From contig CAMAZH010000007.1 in the NCBI GenBank assembly GCA_945863035.1, positions 1 to 64,000 on the forward strand: DNA of 64,000 nt, read 5' to 3'. The notes beneath the pieces were generated by a model. It did not search any database and had not been told where the DNA came from. It saw only the letters and a list, made by a program, of their open reading frames with translations. A program made the translations under genes and the position numbers. The stretch's first letter is position 1, and every line of letters starts with the position of its first letter. This DNA comes from Chitinophaga pinensis. Its GTDB lineage: Bacteria > Bacteroidota > Bacteroidia > Bacteroidales > GCA-2748055. Below, piece after piece: positions 44,623-52,765 of the stretch.

Positions 44623-46092
44623 ATGAATCTCACCTTTGACAATGTATTGCTAATAGGTTCATTGCTTTTGTTTGTCAGTTTGTTGGCAAGCCGAAGTGCA
44701 AAGTTTGGCATCCCGGCCCTTCTGTTGTTTCTCCTTGTGGGAATGCTGGCAGGTTCTGAAGGTCTGGGAGGGATTAATTTTTACGACCCTGCAATTGCAA
44801 AGTTCATCGGCTCGGTTGCTTTGAGTTTCATCCTTTTTTCCGGAGGACTCGAAACCCGTTGGACGGATATCAAACCTGTTCTATGGCAAGGTATAGCCTT
44901 GTCAACTCTAGGCGTGTTAATCACAGCTCTGACAATCGGTCTGCTGGTTACTACTTTCACTGATTTTTCTCTTCTCGAGGGATTATTACTGGGCGCCATT
45001 GTGTCGTCAACCGATGCGGCGGCTGTTTTCTCCATATTGCGCTCCAAGAGCATCGGGTTAAAAGGGAGAATAAGGCCCATCCTGGAGTTGGAAAGCGGAA
45101 GCAACGACCCCATGGCTTATTTCCTAACCATCGTGTTCACCTATTTGCTTGTGAACAAAGATGCCAGCTATGCTTCCCTTATACCCATGTTTTTTACCCA
45201 AATGGCCTTGGGTGGAATCATCGGCTATGTAATGGGTGTTGTAATGCACCGTGCAATCAACTGGATAAAACTTGAATTCGAAGGCTTGTATTCGGTTCTC
45301 CTGCTCACATTTGTTTTCTTTATTTTTTCGTTCACCGAATTTATTGGAGGAAATGCTTTTCTGGCTGTTTACATCTCAGCTTGTGTTCTGGGCAACCGCG
45401 ATTTCATTCACAAAAAGAGCTTGATCAAACATTTTGACGGAAACGCATGGATGATGCAGATAATACTATTTGTAACCCTTGGGCTTTTGGTTTTCCCCAG
45501 TCAGATCATTCCTCAAATAGGTTTGGGAATTTTGATTTCCCTGCTGCTGATTTTTGTTGCCAGGCCGATAAGCGTATTCATATCTCTGGCGTTTTTCAAA
45601 TTGGGAGCCCGCAAGAAATTCTTTATCTCATGGGTGGGACTGAGGGGTGCCGTGCCGATTGTGCTTGCCACCTTCCCCCTTACCGCGGGAATCGATAAGG
45701 CAAACACCATTTTCAACCTTGTGTTTTTCATTTCCCTTACCTCTGTGTTGATCCAGGGAACAAGCCTGCCCATGGTAGCCCGTTGGCTTAAACTGATTGT
45801 ACCTGTAAGCTTGAAAAAACAATCTGTGCTGGATCTGGAACTTGCCTGGAAAACCAAATCCATTTTCCGAACGGTCCATATCGATTCGGATTTTAGCTGT
45901 GTCGGCAAATCCATTGTTGATTTGGGCTTGCCAAACTCCATTATCATTGCATTGATCGAAAGAAATAACAAGTTTTTCATTTCCGACGGATCAACCAAAC
46001 TGATGAAAGGCGACAGCCTTTATATTATGGCCGATGATGTGAATGCAATTGAAAAACTGTACACTTGTATTGGGAAGCATGTTGAAGTATGA
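44623..46092 (+). CDS. CPA1-type cation/proton antiporter (K+/H+, YcgO/NhaP2-like) with TrkA_C domain
   Basis: This 489-residue membrane protein has about 12 helices (residues 1-395) with the CPA signatures LLLFLLVGMLAGSEG, LSFILFSGGLETRW, SSTDAAAVFSILR, LELESGSNDPMAY and SWVGLRGAVPIVLATFP. A cytoplasmic TrkA_C-like domain (about 405-489) has SIVDLGLPNSIIIALI and KGDSLYIMADDVNAI, the usual ligand-gating module. It should exchange K+ or Na+ for H+. It starts a co-directional series with a DUF3124 lipoprotein, a DUF1538 protein and a P-II-like gene. Confidence 0.9.
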   Translation: MNLTFDNVLLIGSLLLFVSLLASRSAKFGIPALLLFLLVGMLAGSEGLGGINFYDPAIAKFIGSVALSFILFSGGLETRWTDIKPVLWQGIALSTLGVLITALTIGLLVTTFTDFSLLEGLLLGAIVSSTDAAAVFSILRSKSIGLKGRIRPILELESGSNDPMAYFLTIVFTYLLVNKDASYASLIPMFFTQMALGGIIGYVMGVVMHRAINWIKLEFEGLYSVLLLTFVFFIFSFTEFIGGNAFLAVYISACVLGNRDFIHKKSLIKHFDGNAWMMQIILFVTLGLLVFPSQIIPQIGLGILISLLLIFVARPISVFISLAFFKLGARKKFFISWVGLRGAVPIVLATFPLTAGIDKANTIFNLVFFISLTSVLIQGTSLPMVARWLKLIVPVSLKKQSVLDLELAWKTKSIFRTVHIDSDFSCVGKSIVDLGLPNSIIIALIERNNKFFISDGSTKLMKGDSLYIMADDVNAIEKLYTCIGKHVEV

Positions 46093-46116
46093 GTTATACC
46101 AATTTAAAAAAAAACG

Positions 46117-46665
46117 ATGACTGGAAAATCTTGTATAATTATCACCGGGGCGTTTTTAGCTACCTCGCTTTTTACCGGGTGCATCGAGGATACCCCTTCA
46201 CCAATAACTGTTCCAAGCCATACGGAATTTGATGCGAGCAACTTCCTTTTAAAGGAGAACAACAGCATCAAAAAGGTTCGCGGACAGGTTTTGTATTTAC
46301 CAATCTATTCCAACGTACCTTATTTTGAACACGACAAAAGCTATGATCTGAGCGCCTTTATAGCAATTCATAATACCGATCTGTTTAATACCATGAAAAT
46401 CACAAAGGTTCTCTTCTTTGATAATGATGGTAAACTTGTGGCCGATTACCTCGAAAAGGAGACCATTCTTTTACCCTTGGCGGCAACAAATTATTTTGTC
46501 CCGGAAAAAGATAACAGCGGTACCGGAGCTAATTTTATTGTAGAATGGGTTTCCGACTCATTGATAAATGAACCTTTAATAGAATCTGTAATGGTTGGTT
46601 TGAAGTTTAATCAGGGCGTATCCTTTTTAAGTAGCGGAAGAATCATGAGGGAGATTACCAACTGA
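46117..46665 (+). CDS. DUF3124 lipoprotein
   Basis: This 182-residue lipoprotein has a signal ending in lipobox LFTGC (Cys at about 22). The mature domain has the DUF3124 pattern: VRGQVLYLPIYSNV, an acidic gap, SAFIAIHNTDL, VLFFDNDGKLVADYL and a late FIVEWVS. The fold is beta-sandwich-like and the function is undescribed. It lies 24 nt after the antiporter stop and probably shares its transcript, suggesting a periplasmic accessory to cation transport (inference). Confidence 0.85.
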   Translation: MTGKSCIIITGAFLATSLFTGCIEDTPSPITVPSHTEFDASNFLLKENNSIKKVRGQVLYLPIYSNVPYFEHDKSYDLSAFIAIHNTDLFNTMKITKVLFFDNDGKLVADYLEKETILLPLAATNYFVPEKDNSGTGANFIVEWVSDSLINEPLIESVMVGLKFNQGVSFLSSGRIMREITN

Positions 46666-46878
46666 TCGACACTGCACCGATTCATCAAAATCATTGTTGG
46701 TTTTGTAAGGACTCACAAAGGAGTTGAATGGGTAAGAATTTATTTTATAATATGAAAAAATTGGCATTCTGAAATTTGACAAGCAACACAAATCAATTTG
46801 GAACATTTGATTCTTTAAGTGTTTTCCAAACTTGTACCAAATATTTTACACATAAGAAAACCGGTTATAAGCTCGAAA

Positions 46879-48945
46879 ATGATTAAACGGAAACGGATAC
46901 ATTTTACCCATGCTGTTTTTATGTTGTACGGGTATGCAAAATCAAGAATTCTTGAACAATTGCGATCCGTTTCATTTATAATTATTTACTTGATTTTTTT
47001 TCAGGTTGTTATTCTAAGAGTTCCATTGGCTAATGCTTTTGGCACCGCTGGGGGTATCTCTCTGGTGATTTTCGGACTTGCATTCTTTTTGGAAGGACTG
47101 ATACTAGGTTTAATGCCTTTGGGAGAGAGGGTTGGCGTCAAACTGCCCAACAAGGTTGGCATTATACTTATTGCCTTATTCGGGCTCCTGCTGGGTTTTG
47201 GCGCAACTTATGCTGAACCTGCCATAAGTGCATTGCGAACCGCCGGCTCCACAGTAACGGCATGGGATTCCCCTCTTTTGTTCATGTTATTGGAGCGTAA
47301 TGCCGATATGCTTGTTTTTTCAGTTGGGATTGGTGTGGGTGTGGCTGTTGCGTTGGGAATGTTCAGGTTTTACTACAACTGGTCGATCAAACCCATTATT
47401 CTTATCCTGATTCCAATGCTCTTGGTTATAACCGTTGCAGTAAGTCTCAACGAGAATACATCAAAACTGATAGGTCTGGCTTGGGATTGCGGCGCAGTTA
47501 CAACGGGTGCAGTAACCGTTCCATTGGTTCTGGCTTTGGGAATTGGTGTATCCAGAGCGTCCAATAAAGGAAAGGGTTCAAGCGGAGGATTTGGAATAAT
47601 TCTCCTTGCATCTGCCTTTCCGGTTCTCAGCGTGCTAATATTGGGTATCGTTCTAAATTTCAGCACCCCTTTGCCTACCTCGGAAAGCGAATTCTTCTCT
47701 CATGCTTCCCGGGAAAAAAGCCTGTTGCTATTTGATAATGAAGAGCATCTTTTAAAACATGCCTTTACTCATGGCAGCGAAGATGGTCGCAGGGCATACT
47801 TTTCAGACAGTGCAGCATATGCAAAGGCAATAAATTCACTACAGGACAGTTCCTCTGCAAGGCTTGCTCTCCTGGGGAATATGCCGATTTCAAAATGGAT
47901 AATTCAAAGAGCCTCCGAACATGAGCGCGATGTCCTGGCTACAGTTAATCTGTCCAAAATTGAAAATTCCGATTCCTTGTCTTTTGGAAAAACCCTTCTG
48001 CAAGAATCCTCCAATGGCCTTCGGGCAGTTATCCCTTTAACCCTTTTGCTTCTGCTGGTCCTCATCGTTTTTCTGAAAGAGAAACTCAGGTATAAAGATG
48101 AGATTGCCCTAGGCATTTTCTTTACCCTGATTGGAATGACACTGCTGACTTCAGGTATTCGGCTTGGGTTAGCCTCACTGGGAAGCGAAGTTGGTGCCCA
48201 GCTCCCACGTGCATTTGCAAGTGAGGAGAAATTTGCCAACCGAATGGTTATCAATAATTTTGACACTTTGATTCTTTATAAAGGGATATCAGCTGACGGG
48301 ACACAAAGAGCCTTTTTCAACATGATAGAGAATGATGAGATAACCCGCATTGAATTCAAGGAGGATCAGTATGATCCGAAAATGCTGAGCTACGAACATA
48401 TAATTAACTCAAAACCCTTATTTGGCAGCAGGCTTACTGCGCTGGGCATTGCACTTGTTCTGTTTTTCGCCTTTGGTATGGGCTACGGGGCCACTCTTGC
48501 GGAACCCGCATTAAATGCCCTTGGAATGACGGTTGAAGGCTTGACGGTTGGGACCATAAAACGGACTCAGATTGTGCAGGTAGTCTCGGTAGGGGTTGGC
48601 ATCGGAATCGCCCTGGGCCTGTCGAGGATCTTATTCGATTTTCCACTTTTATGGCTTATCGTCCCATCCTACCTTCTCCTTATTCCACTAACAATTTGGA
48701 GCGAGGAAGAATTCACAGCCATTGCATGGGATAGTGGCGGAGTAACCACCGGACCGGTTACTGTTCCTTTGGTTTTGGCAATGGGACTTAGTATCGGGGG
48801 TGAATTAAACATCGTTGACGGTTTTGGAGTTCTCGCCTTGGCTTCGGCGCTTCCCATCATCACCGTGCTTTTGTTTGGCTTATACACCCGCTCAAATCAG
48901 AGACGTTCTATTCAGAAAAGAATAAAGGCAGATGCAAATGGCTAA
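46879..48945 (+). CDS. Double DUF1538 membrane protein
   Basis: This 688-residue polytopic protein is two tandem DUF1538 units (about 25-270 and 375-675). The repeats mirror each other: GFGATYAEPAISAL matches GYGATLAEPALNAL, and AWDCGAVTTGAVTVPLVLALG matches AWDSGGVTTGPVTVPLVLAMG. Such duplicated conserved Glu-Pro and Thr-Thr-Gly motifs inside helices are typical of transport cores. Hydrophilic insertions occur at about 275-380 and 460-510. The function is undescribed. The ATG at 46879 is preferred over a GTG at 46819. The following P-II-like gene overlaps its 3' end by 14 bp, implying coupling and a regulatory link. Confidence 0.87.
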   Translation: MIKRKRIHFTHAVFMLYGYAKSRILEQLRSVSFIIIYLIFFQVVILRVPLANAFGTAGGISLVIFGLAFFLEGLILGLMPLGERVGVKLPNKVGIILIALFGLLLGFGATYAEPAISALRTAGSTVTAWDSPLLFMLLERNADMLVFSVGIGVGVAVALGMFRFYYNWSIKPIILILIPMLLVITVAVSLNENTSKLIGLAWDCGAVTTGAVTVPLVLALGIGVSRASNKGKGSSGGFGIILLASAFPVLSVLILGIVLNFSTPLPTSESEFFSHASREKSLLLFDNEEHLLKHAFTHGSEDGRRAYFSDSAAYAKAINSLQDSSSARLALLGNMPISKWIIQRASEHERDVLATVNLSKIENSDSLSFGKTLLQESSNGLRAVIPLTLLLLLVLIVFLKEKLRYKDEIALGIFFTLIGMTLLTSGIRLGLASLGSEVGAQLPRAFASEEKFANRMVINNFDTLILYKGISADGTQRAFFNMIENDEITRIEFKEDQYDPKMLSYEHIINSKPLFGSRLTALGIALVLFFAFGMGYGATLAEPALNALGMTVEGLTVGTIKRTQIVQVVSVGVGIGIALGLSRILFDFPLLWLIVPSYLLLIPLTIWSEEEFTAIAWDSGGVTTGPVTVPLVLAMGLSIGGELNIVDGFGVLALASALPIITVLLFGLYTRSNQRRSIQKRIKADANG

Positions 48946-50143
48946 CGAAAAACGAAACATAAACAAGGTTTTTTCCCCATCAAGAACCGTTTGGAGAACG
49001 CAGATGGAAAAAGGCATTTTCACTCCTCACAGAGTTAGCCGGATAACCTGCATCATAAACCAGCTTCTAAACGATAATATTATTCGTTTCCTCGAACAGC
49101 TAGGTGTAATAGTGTATTCGGAAAGCGGCAGAAGTGTTCGGGAAATCGTGAAACCCCGGCCCTTTGGTCTGCCATGAGAAATAATTCGCCTCCAAGATTC
49201 ACCCGTAAACGTTCTGCGTTTTACTGTTCCCAGAGAAACATCAAAAAAAGTAATTGAAGCGATAATTGATGTGGCAGAACTTCATATTCCGGGCCGCGGA
49301 ACAGTATTCTCACAGGATCTAATGGAGTTCACAAAAGTACCCCCTGTTATTAATCCTGAGGCATTATCATCAATAAAGACAACGGATCATAAAGAAAAAA
49401 TTCTTCATAATCTTGCCTATGTAATTTGCGTACTTTCGATTCCTGGAAGCAGCGAAAACCTTGCGAAAATAGCACTTGACCTTGGTATTTGTGTGCCCTT
49501 CGTCACAATTGGAACAGGAAATCACACACGCGACCAACTCGGGCTCATACGAATTACCATATCCCCCGAGAAAGAAATTGTGCACCTTGTAATGCCGGAG
49601 CACGACTCCGACAGTATAGTCAGGCTGCTCATCGAGCAGGGACGACTCGACCGGCCAGGCAGAGGGTTTATATATAACACCCCTGTTACCATGGGGCTCT
49701 TGGATACCCGACTGAAAATCGGAAAACAGAAGTATGCTGCCAGTCTGGAACAAATAATCGCAGCGATCGACCAACTCAAATCAGGAACCAGTTGGAGAAA
49801 AAGACTGGATACCGAAAGCAAGAACCGTTTCACGGGGAAATCAATCCTGCCACAGGATAATTGCGAAGTATCCATTATTTCCGACGAAGACAGGATCGAC
49901 ATCCTGAGAGAGGCATGCCTGAAAGTTGGAGCTACCGGTGCAACAACCTCAAGATTGTCGCCCCATGTCTCAGGAAATGGCAAGGAAGTCGCATCTGCCA
50001 TGATTCGCAGCGCCATAAGCGTGCCTGCTGAACTTACCAACAGCGTAGTGGACGAACTGCTTAAAATCAGCACGATAAAGGATCATGAAACCGATAGGAT
50101 ACATGTATTGGATTCGCCTTCAGCCTACGTGCACCCAATTTAA
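48932..50143 (+). pseudogene. P-II-like triple-module regulator gene interrupted by one in-frame TGA
   Basis: One reading frame runs from ATG 48932 (or 48938) to TAA 50141-50143, 403 codons, broken only by TGA at 49175-49177. The P-II/ferredoxin-like module that spans the stop continues in the same frame: FLEQLGVIVYSESGR and VREIVKPRP before, then VLRFTVPRETSKKVIEAI and ELHIPGRGTVFSQ after. Two more modules follow, with FVTIGTGNHTRDQLG / RGFIYNTPVTMG and ILREACLKVGATGATTSR. The start overlaps the DUF1538 gene by 14 bp, and P-II-like proteins are known DUF1538 neighbours. It is a nonsense mutation, a base error or recoding; no SECIS-like hairpin is evident after the TGA. Confidence 0.75.
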
Positions 50144-50190
50144 TTGTTGCAAACTGATATGAATCAAATCAGCATTTAACATATAAATAA

Positions 50191-50220
50191 CTTGTTCCTT
50201 ACCATTCTTTTTTATATTTG
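50191..50220 (+). promoter_or_regulatory. Predicted promoter of the FISUMP gene
   Basis: CTTG at 50191-50194 (one mismatch to TTTG) is followed by 18 nt and an exact -7 element TATATTTG at 50213-50220. Transcription would begin near 50227, 38 nt before the first ATG. Confidence 0.55.
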
Positions 50221-50264
50221 CAAATACCAAAGAATTTAAATAAGACCCAACGGCTATTTTAAAG

Positions 50265-50987
50265 ATGCTGAAAATACTTAAACCTAATGTTATGATGAAG
50301 CTCAAAACAATAGTACCGGCAATTGCTATTCTACTCGGCTCTACAAACATAATTGCGCAGACGACGGGCACCTTCAAAGACACAAGAGATGGCCGAACCT
50401 ATAAAACCGTCGTGATAGGAACCCAAACCTGGACTGCCGAAAACCTTAATGCTTCAACCTTTAACAATGGCGACCCGATACCTGAAGCCAAAACCGAGGA
50501 AGAGTGGAAAAAAGCAGGAATTGAAGGGACCCCGGCCTGGTGTCATTTCGATAACGATGCCTCCAACGGACCAAGCTTTGGCAAGCTCTACAATTGGTAC
50601 GCAGTGAACGACCCTAGAGGAATCGTACCCAAAGGCTGGCATGTTCCAACTGATACTGAGTGGACCATTTTCACAAATTTTTTATCAGGGGAGAGCACTT
50701 CAAAGAAAAAAAAGGCTCAAAAAACAACTATCAACGAGAAATCGGACAATGGCATTAAAAAATCCGGCTTCCTGGGTCTGCCAGGAGGCTATCGCGATGA
50801 GGAAGGCCTCTTCCACGATTATGGCTACGACGGGGGTTGGTGGAGCTCCACGGAAAGCGATCGCAACGATGCCTGGGGCCGAGGCCTGTATTACCTTTAT
50901 GGCAATGTTTTCCGGTACGACTTTTCAGCCCAATACTGCTATTACAGCAAATCCAATGGACTTTCAATACGTTGTCTTAAGGACTAG
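50265..50987 (+). CDS. FISUMP-domain exported protein
   Basis: This 240-residue protein has a signal peptide (PAIAILLGSTNIIAQ) and one Fibrobacter succinogenes major paralogous domain (about 35-240): FKDTRDGRTYKTVVIGTQTW, AENLN, GKLYNWYAV, GWHVPTDTEW, GLPGGYRDEEG, GWWSSTES and the terminal SIRCLKD. The domain is related to FGE-like C-type lectin folds but has no FGE cysteine pair. It is surface or periplasmic and its function is unknown. ATGs at 50292/50295 are alternative starts that would give a more typical signal peptide. Confidence 0.88.
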   Translation: MLKILKPNVMMKLKTIVPAIAILLGSTNIIAQTTGTFKDTRDGRTYKTVVIGTQTWTAENLNASTFNNGDPIPEAKTEEEWKKAGIEGTPAWCHFDNDASNGPSFGKLYNWYAVNDPRGIVPKGWHVPTDTEWTIFTNFLSGESTSKKKKAQKTTINEKSDNGIKKSGFLGLPGGYRDEEGLFHDYGYDGGWWSSTESDRNDAWGRGLYYLYGNVFRYDFSAQYCYYSKSNGLSIRCLKD

Positions 50988-51094
50988 TTCTTTGATTAAA
51001 ATCAAATGAATTAAAACCCGATTTTATTTGTTTTTGCTGCTGAAAAATTTGTAATTTTACTATTACCAATTCTTTTTTACAAAATATTTCAATC

Positions 51095-52675
51095 ATGAAT
51101 CATTTGTGGGGTTTAACAATTCTTTGTTTTTTCCTTATTCTAGCCTCCTGCCAACAGGATGATCTTGACAAACCGGTCCCACCGGATAACAAGCCAATTG
51201 AGGATAAAGTCTACGATCTGAATGGTAGCGCTCAAAAGGGCCCCTTTATCAACGGAAGCGATATAAATATCTTTGAACTGGACAGCCTCTTGATTCCAAC
51301 AGGCAGAACCTTCCAGGTAAGCACCGACGACAAAGGGTATTTTGAACTGAAGGGCATCAAACTCATTTCCCCCTTTGTGAAGCTAACTGCCGATGGATTT
51401 TACTTCAATGAAGTGTCGGGAACCCTATCCAATGAAAGGATGAGTTTGAAAGCAATTGTGGATCTTACTTACCAGGAAAACATTAACGTCAATGTGCTTA
51501 CGAACCTGGAATTTGTCAGAGTGCAATACCTTATTGGTGCTGAGGGCTTATCCCTGCAGGAAGCGAAAACCCAATCGCAAAAAGAAATCCTTGGAGTTTT
51601 CAATTTGGATAGCCTTAGCATCAGAAACCCGGAATCGCTGAACATTGTTGAACCCGGTGAGGGTGATGCGGCGCTTCTCGCTGTATCGGCAATTTTGCAG
51701 GCAAACCGCACTACAGCCGAGTTAAGCAAATTGCAGGCTGAAATAATTCAGGATATGAAAGTGGACGGAGTTCTAAACGATACAGTAATTCAAAGTTCGC
51801 TTATCAGCCAGACAACCACATTAAATCTTGAAAAGGTCAGGCAAAACCTGAGCTTGAAATATAATGAATTAGGGATTTCTCTTGCACACATAAATGATTT
51901 TGATAAATATATTAATCTTTTCATTTCAAATTCCAAATATAAAGCCTCCTCTCCTTTTGAATATCCCGAAAGCACAGAGAACGGAGTGAACTTTCTGCCA
52001 CTTGAACGGGTTGAAATCAATCCGGGGCAGGATTATGGGTTTGCCGTAAAAATGCCTACTCTCGGAGAGGTGAAAATAAAAATCAAACGAACGGAAGGTA
52101 ACGGCTATTGGTATTATCAGCCCATGAGAGCTTATGGATGGAAGGTTAGTGAGTTTAACCATTCGAATATTGAACAAACCTTCACTTCAACCCTCAACGG
52201 AGTAACAATTGATCTCCCGATATCCTTTTCTGAATCCGGAGTTGCTATAGTTGAGTATTATTACAACGGCTCTGAAACTCCTTTTGTAACAAAACAAATT
52301 AGTTGGGGAGGCACTATAGGAGTTGATTTTCAAGTTTTTGACATACAAGAGGGGTATTGGAATTTGCTTTCCTTACCTACTGGCACAGAAATTAATAATG
52401 ATAGTATTTATTACTTAAGTTTGGGTTCTTCGAGAAACTTTAACCTTAGTTTTAAATTGCATTTCCCTGATAGTGTTACCGTTGAAGTACTCGGTGGGTA
52501 TCGCGACTACTCGTATATAATATCCCAAGGCCAGATTGAAGTAATTTTAAAAGGAGAATCAGGCATCTCGGAAATATTTCTGCAATTCTACGGAGAAGGA
52601 ACCATAGATTTGGAGAGTAATTTGCAACTTACTGAGAACTCATGGCTTCAAAAGACTTTTTATTTGAGAGAATAG
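51095..52675 (+). CDS. Lipoprotein with carboxypeptidase-regulatory-like N-terminus
   Basis: This 526-residue lipoprotein (lipobox LASC, Cys at about 19) has a short Pro/Asp linker and then a domain starting LNGSAQKGPFINGSDINIFELD with DDKGYFELKGI and a helical part NVNVLTNLEFVRVQYLI (about 35-250). This is a pattern I know from many Bacteroidota surface lipoproteins of unknown role. The remaining half (about 285-526) is beta-rich with repeated Ig-like strands. It has no catalytic motif. It is transcribed alone between the FISUMP and aconitase-like genes. Confidence 0.75.
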   Translation: MNHLWGLTILCFFLILASCQQDDLDKPVPPDNKPIEDKVYDLNGSAQKGPFINGSDINIFELDSLLIPTGRTFQVSTDDKGYFELKGIKLISPFVKLTADGFYFNEVSGTLSNERMSLKAIVDLTYQENINVNVLTNLEFVRVQYLIGAEGLSLQEAKTQSQKEILGVFNLDSLSIRNPESLNIVEPGEGDAALLAVSAILQANRTTAELSKLQAEIIQDMKVDGVLNDTVIQSSLISQTTTLNLEKVRQNLSLKYNELGISLAHINDFDKYINLFISNSKYKASSPFEYPESTENGVNFLPLERVEINPGQDYGFAVKMPTLGEVKIKIKRTEGNGYWYYQPMRAYGWKVSEFNHSNIEQTFTSTLNGVTIDLPISFSESGVAIVEYYYNGSETPFVTKQISWGGTIGVDFQVFDIQEGYWNLLSLPTGTEINNDSIYYLSLGSSRNFNLSFKLHFPDSVTVEVLGGYRDYSYIISQGQIEVILKGESGISEIFLQFYGEGTIDLESNLQLTENSWLQKTFYLRE

Positions 52676-52765
52676 GCTCTACAGGTCTGTTTTGCTATTA
52701 TACAACATTCCCTATAGGGTGCAATCCCATGAACTTTTTGCTGATTTTTGTAAAAAAAAATAACC

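Noticed and set aside
49175-49215. TGA at 49175 as a selenocysteine codon
   Set aside because: Bacterial SECIS elements lie immediately downstream and I see no stable hairpin there; the position is not a recognised redox site in P-II-like proteins. Kept only as a remote option.
49522-50073. 183-codon open frame on the minus strand
   Set aside because: It is antisense to the P-II-like gene and is Ser-rich shadow sequence.
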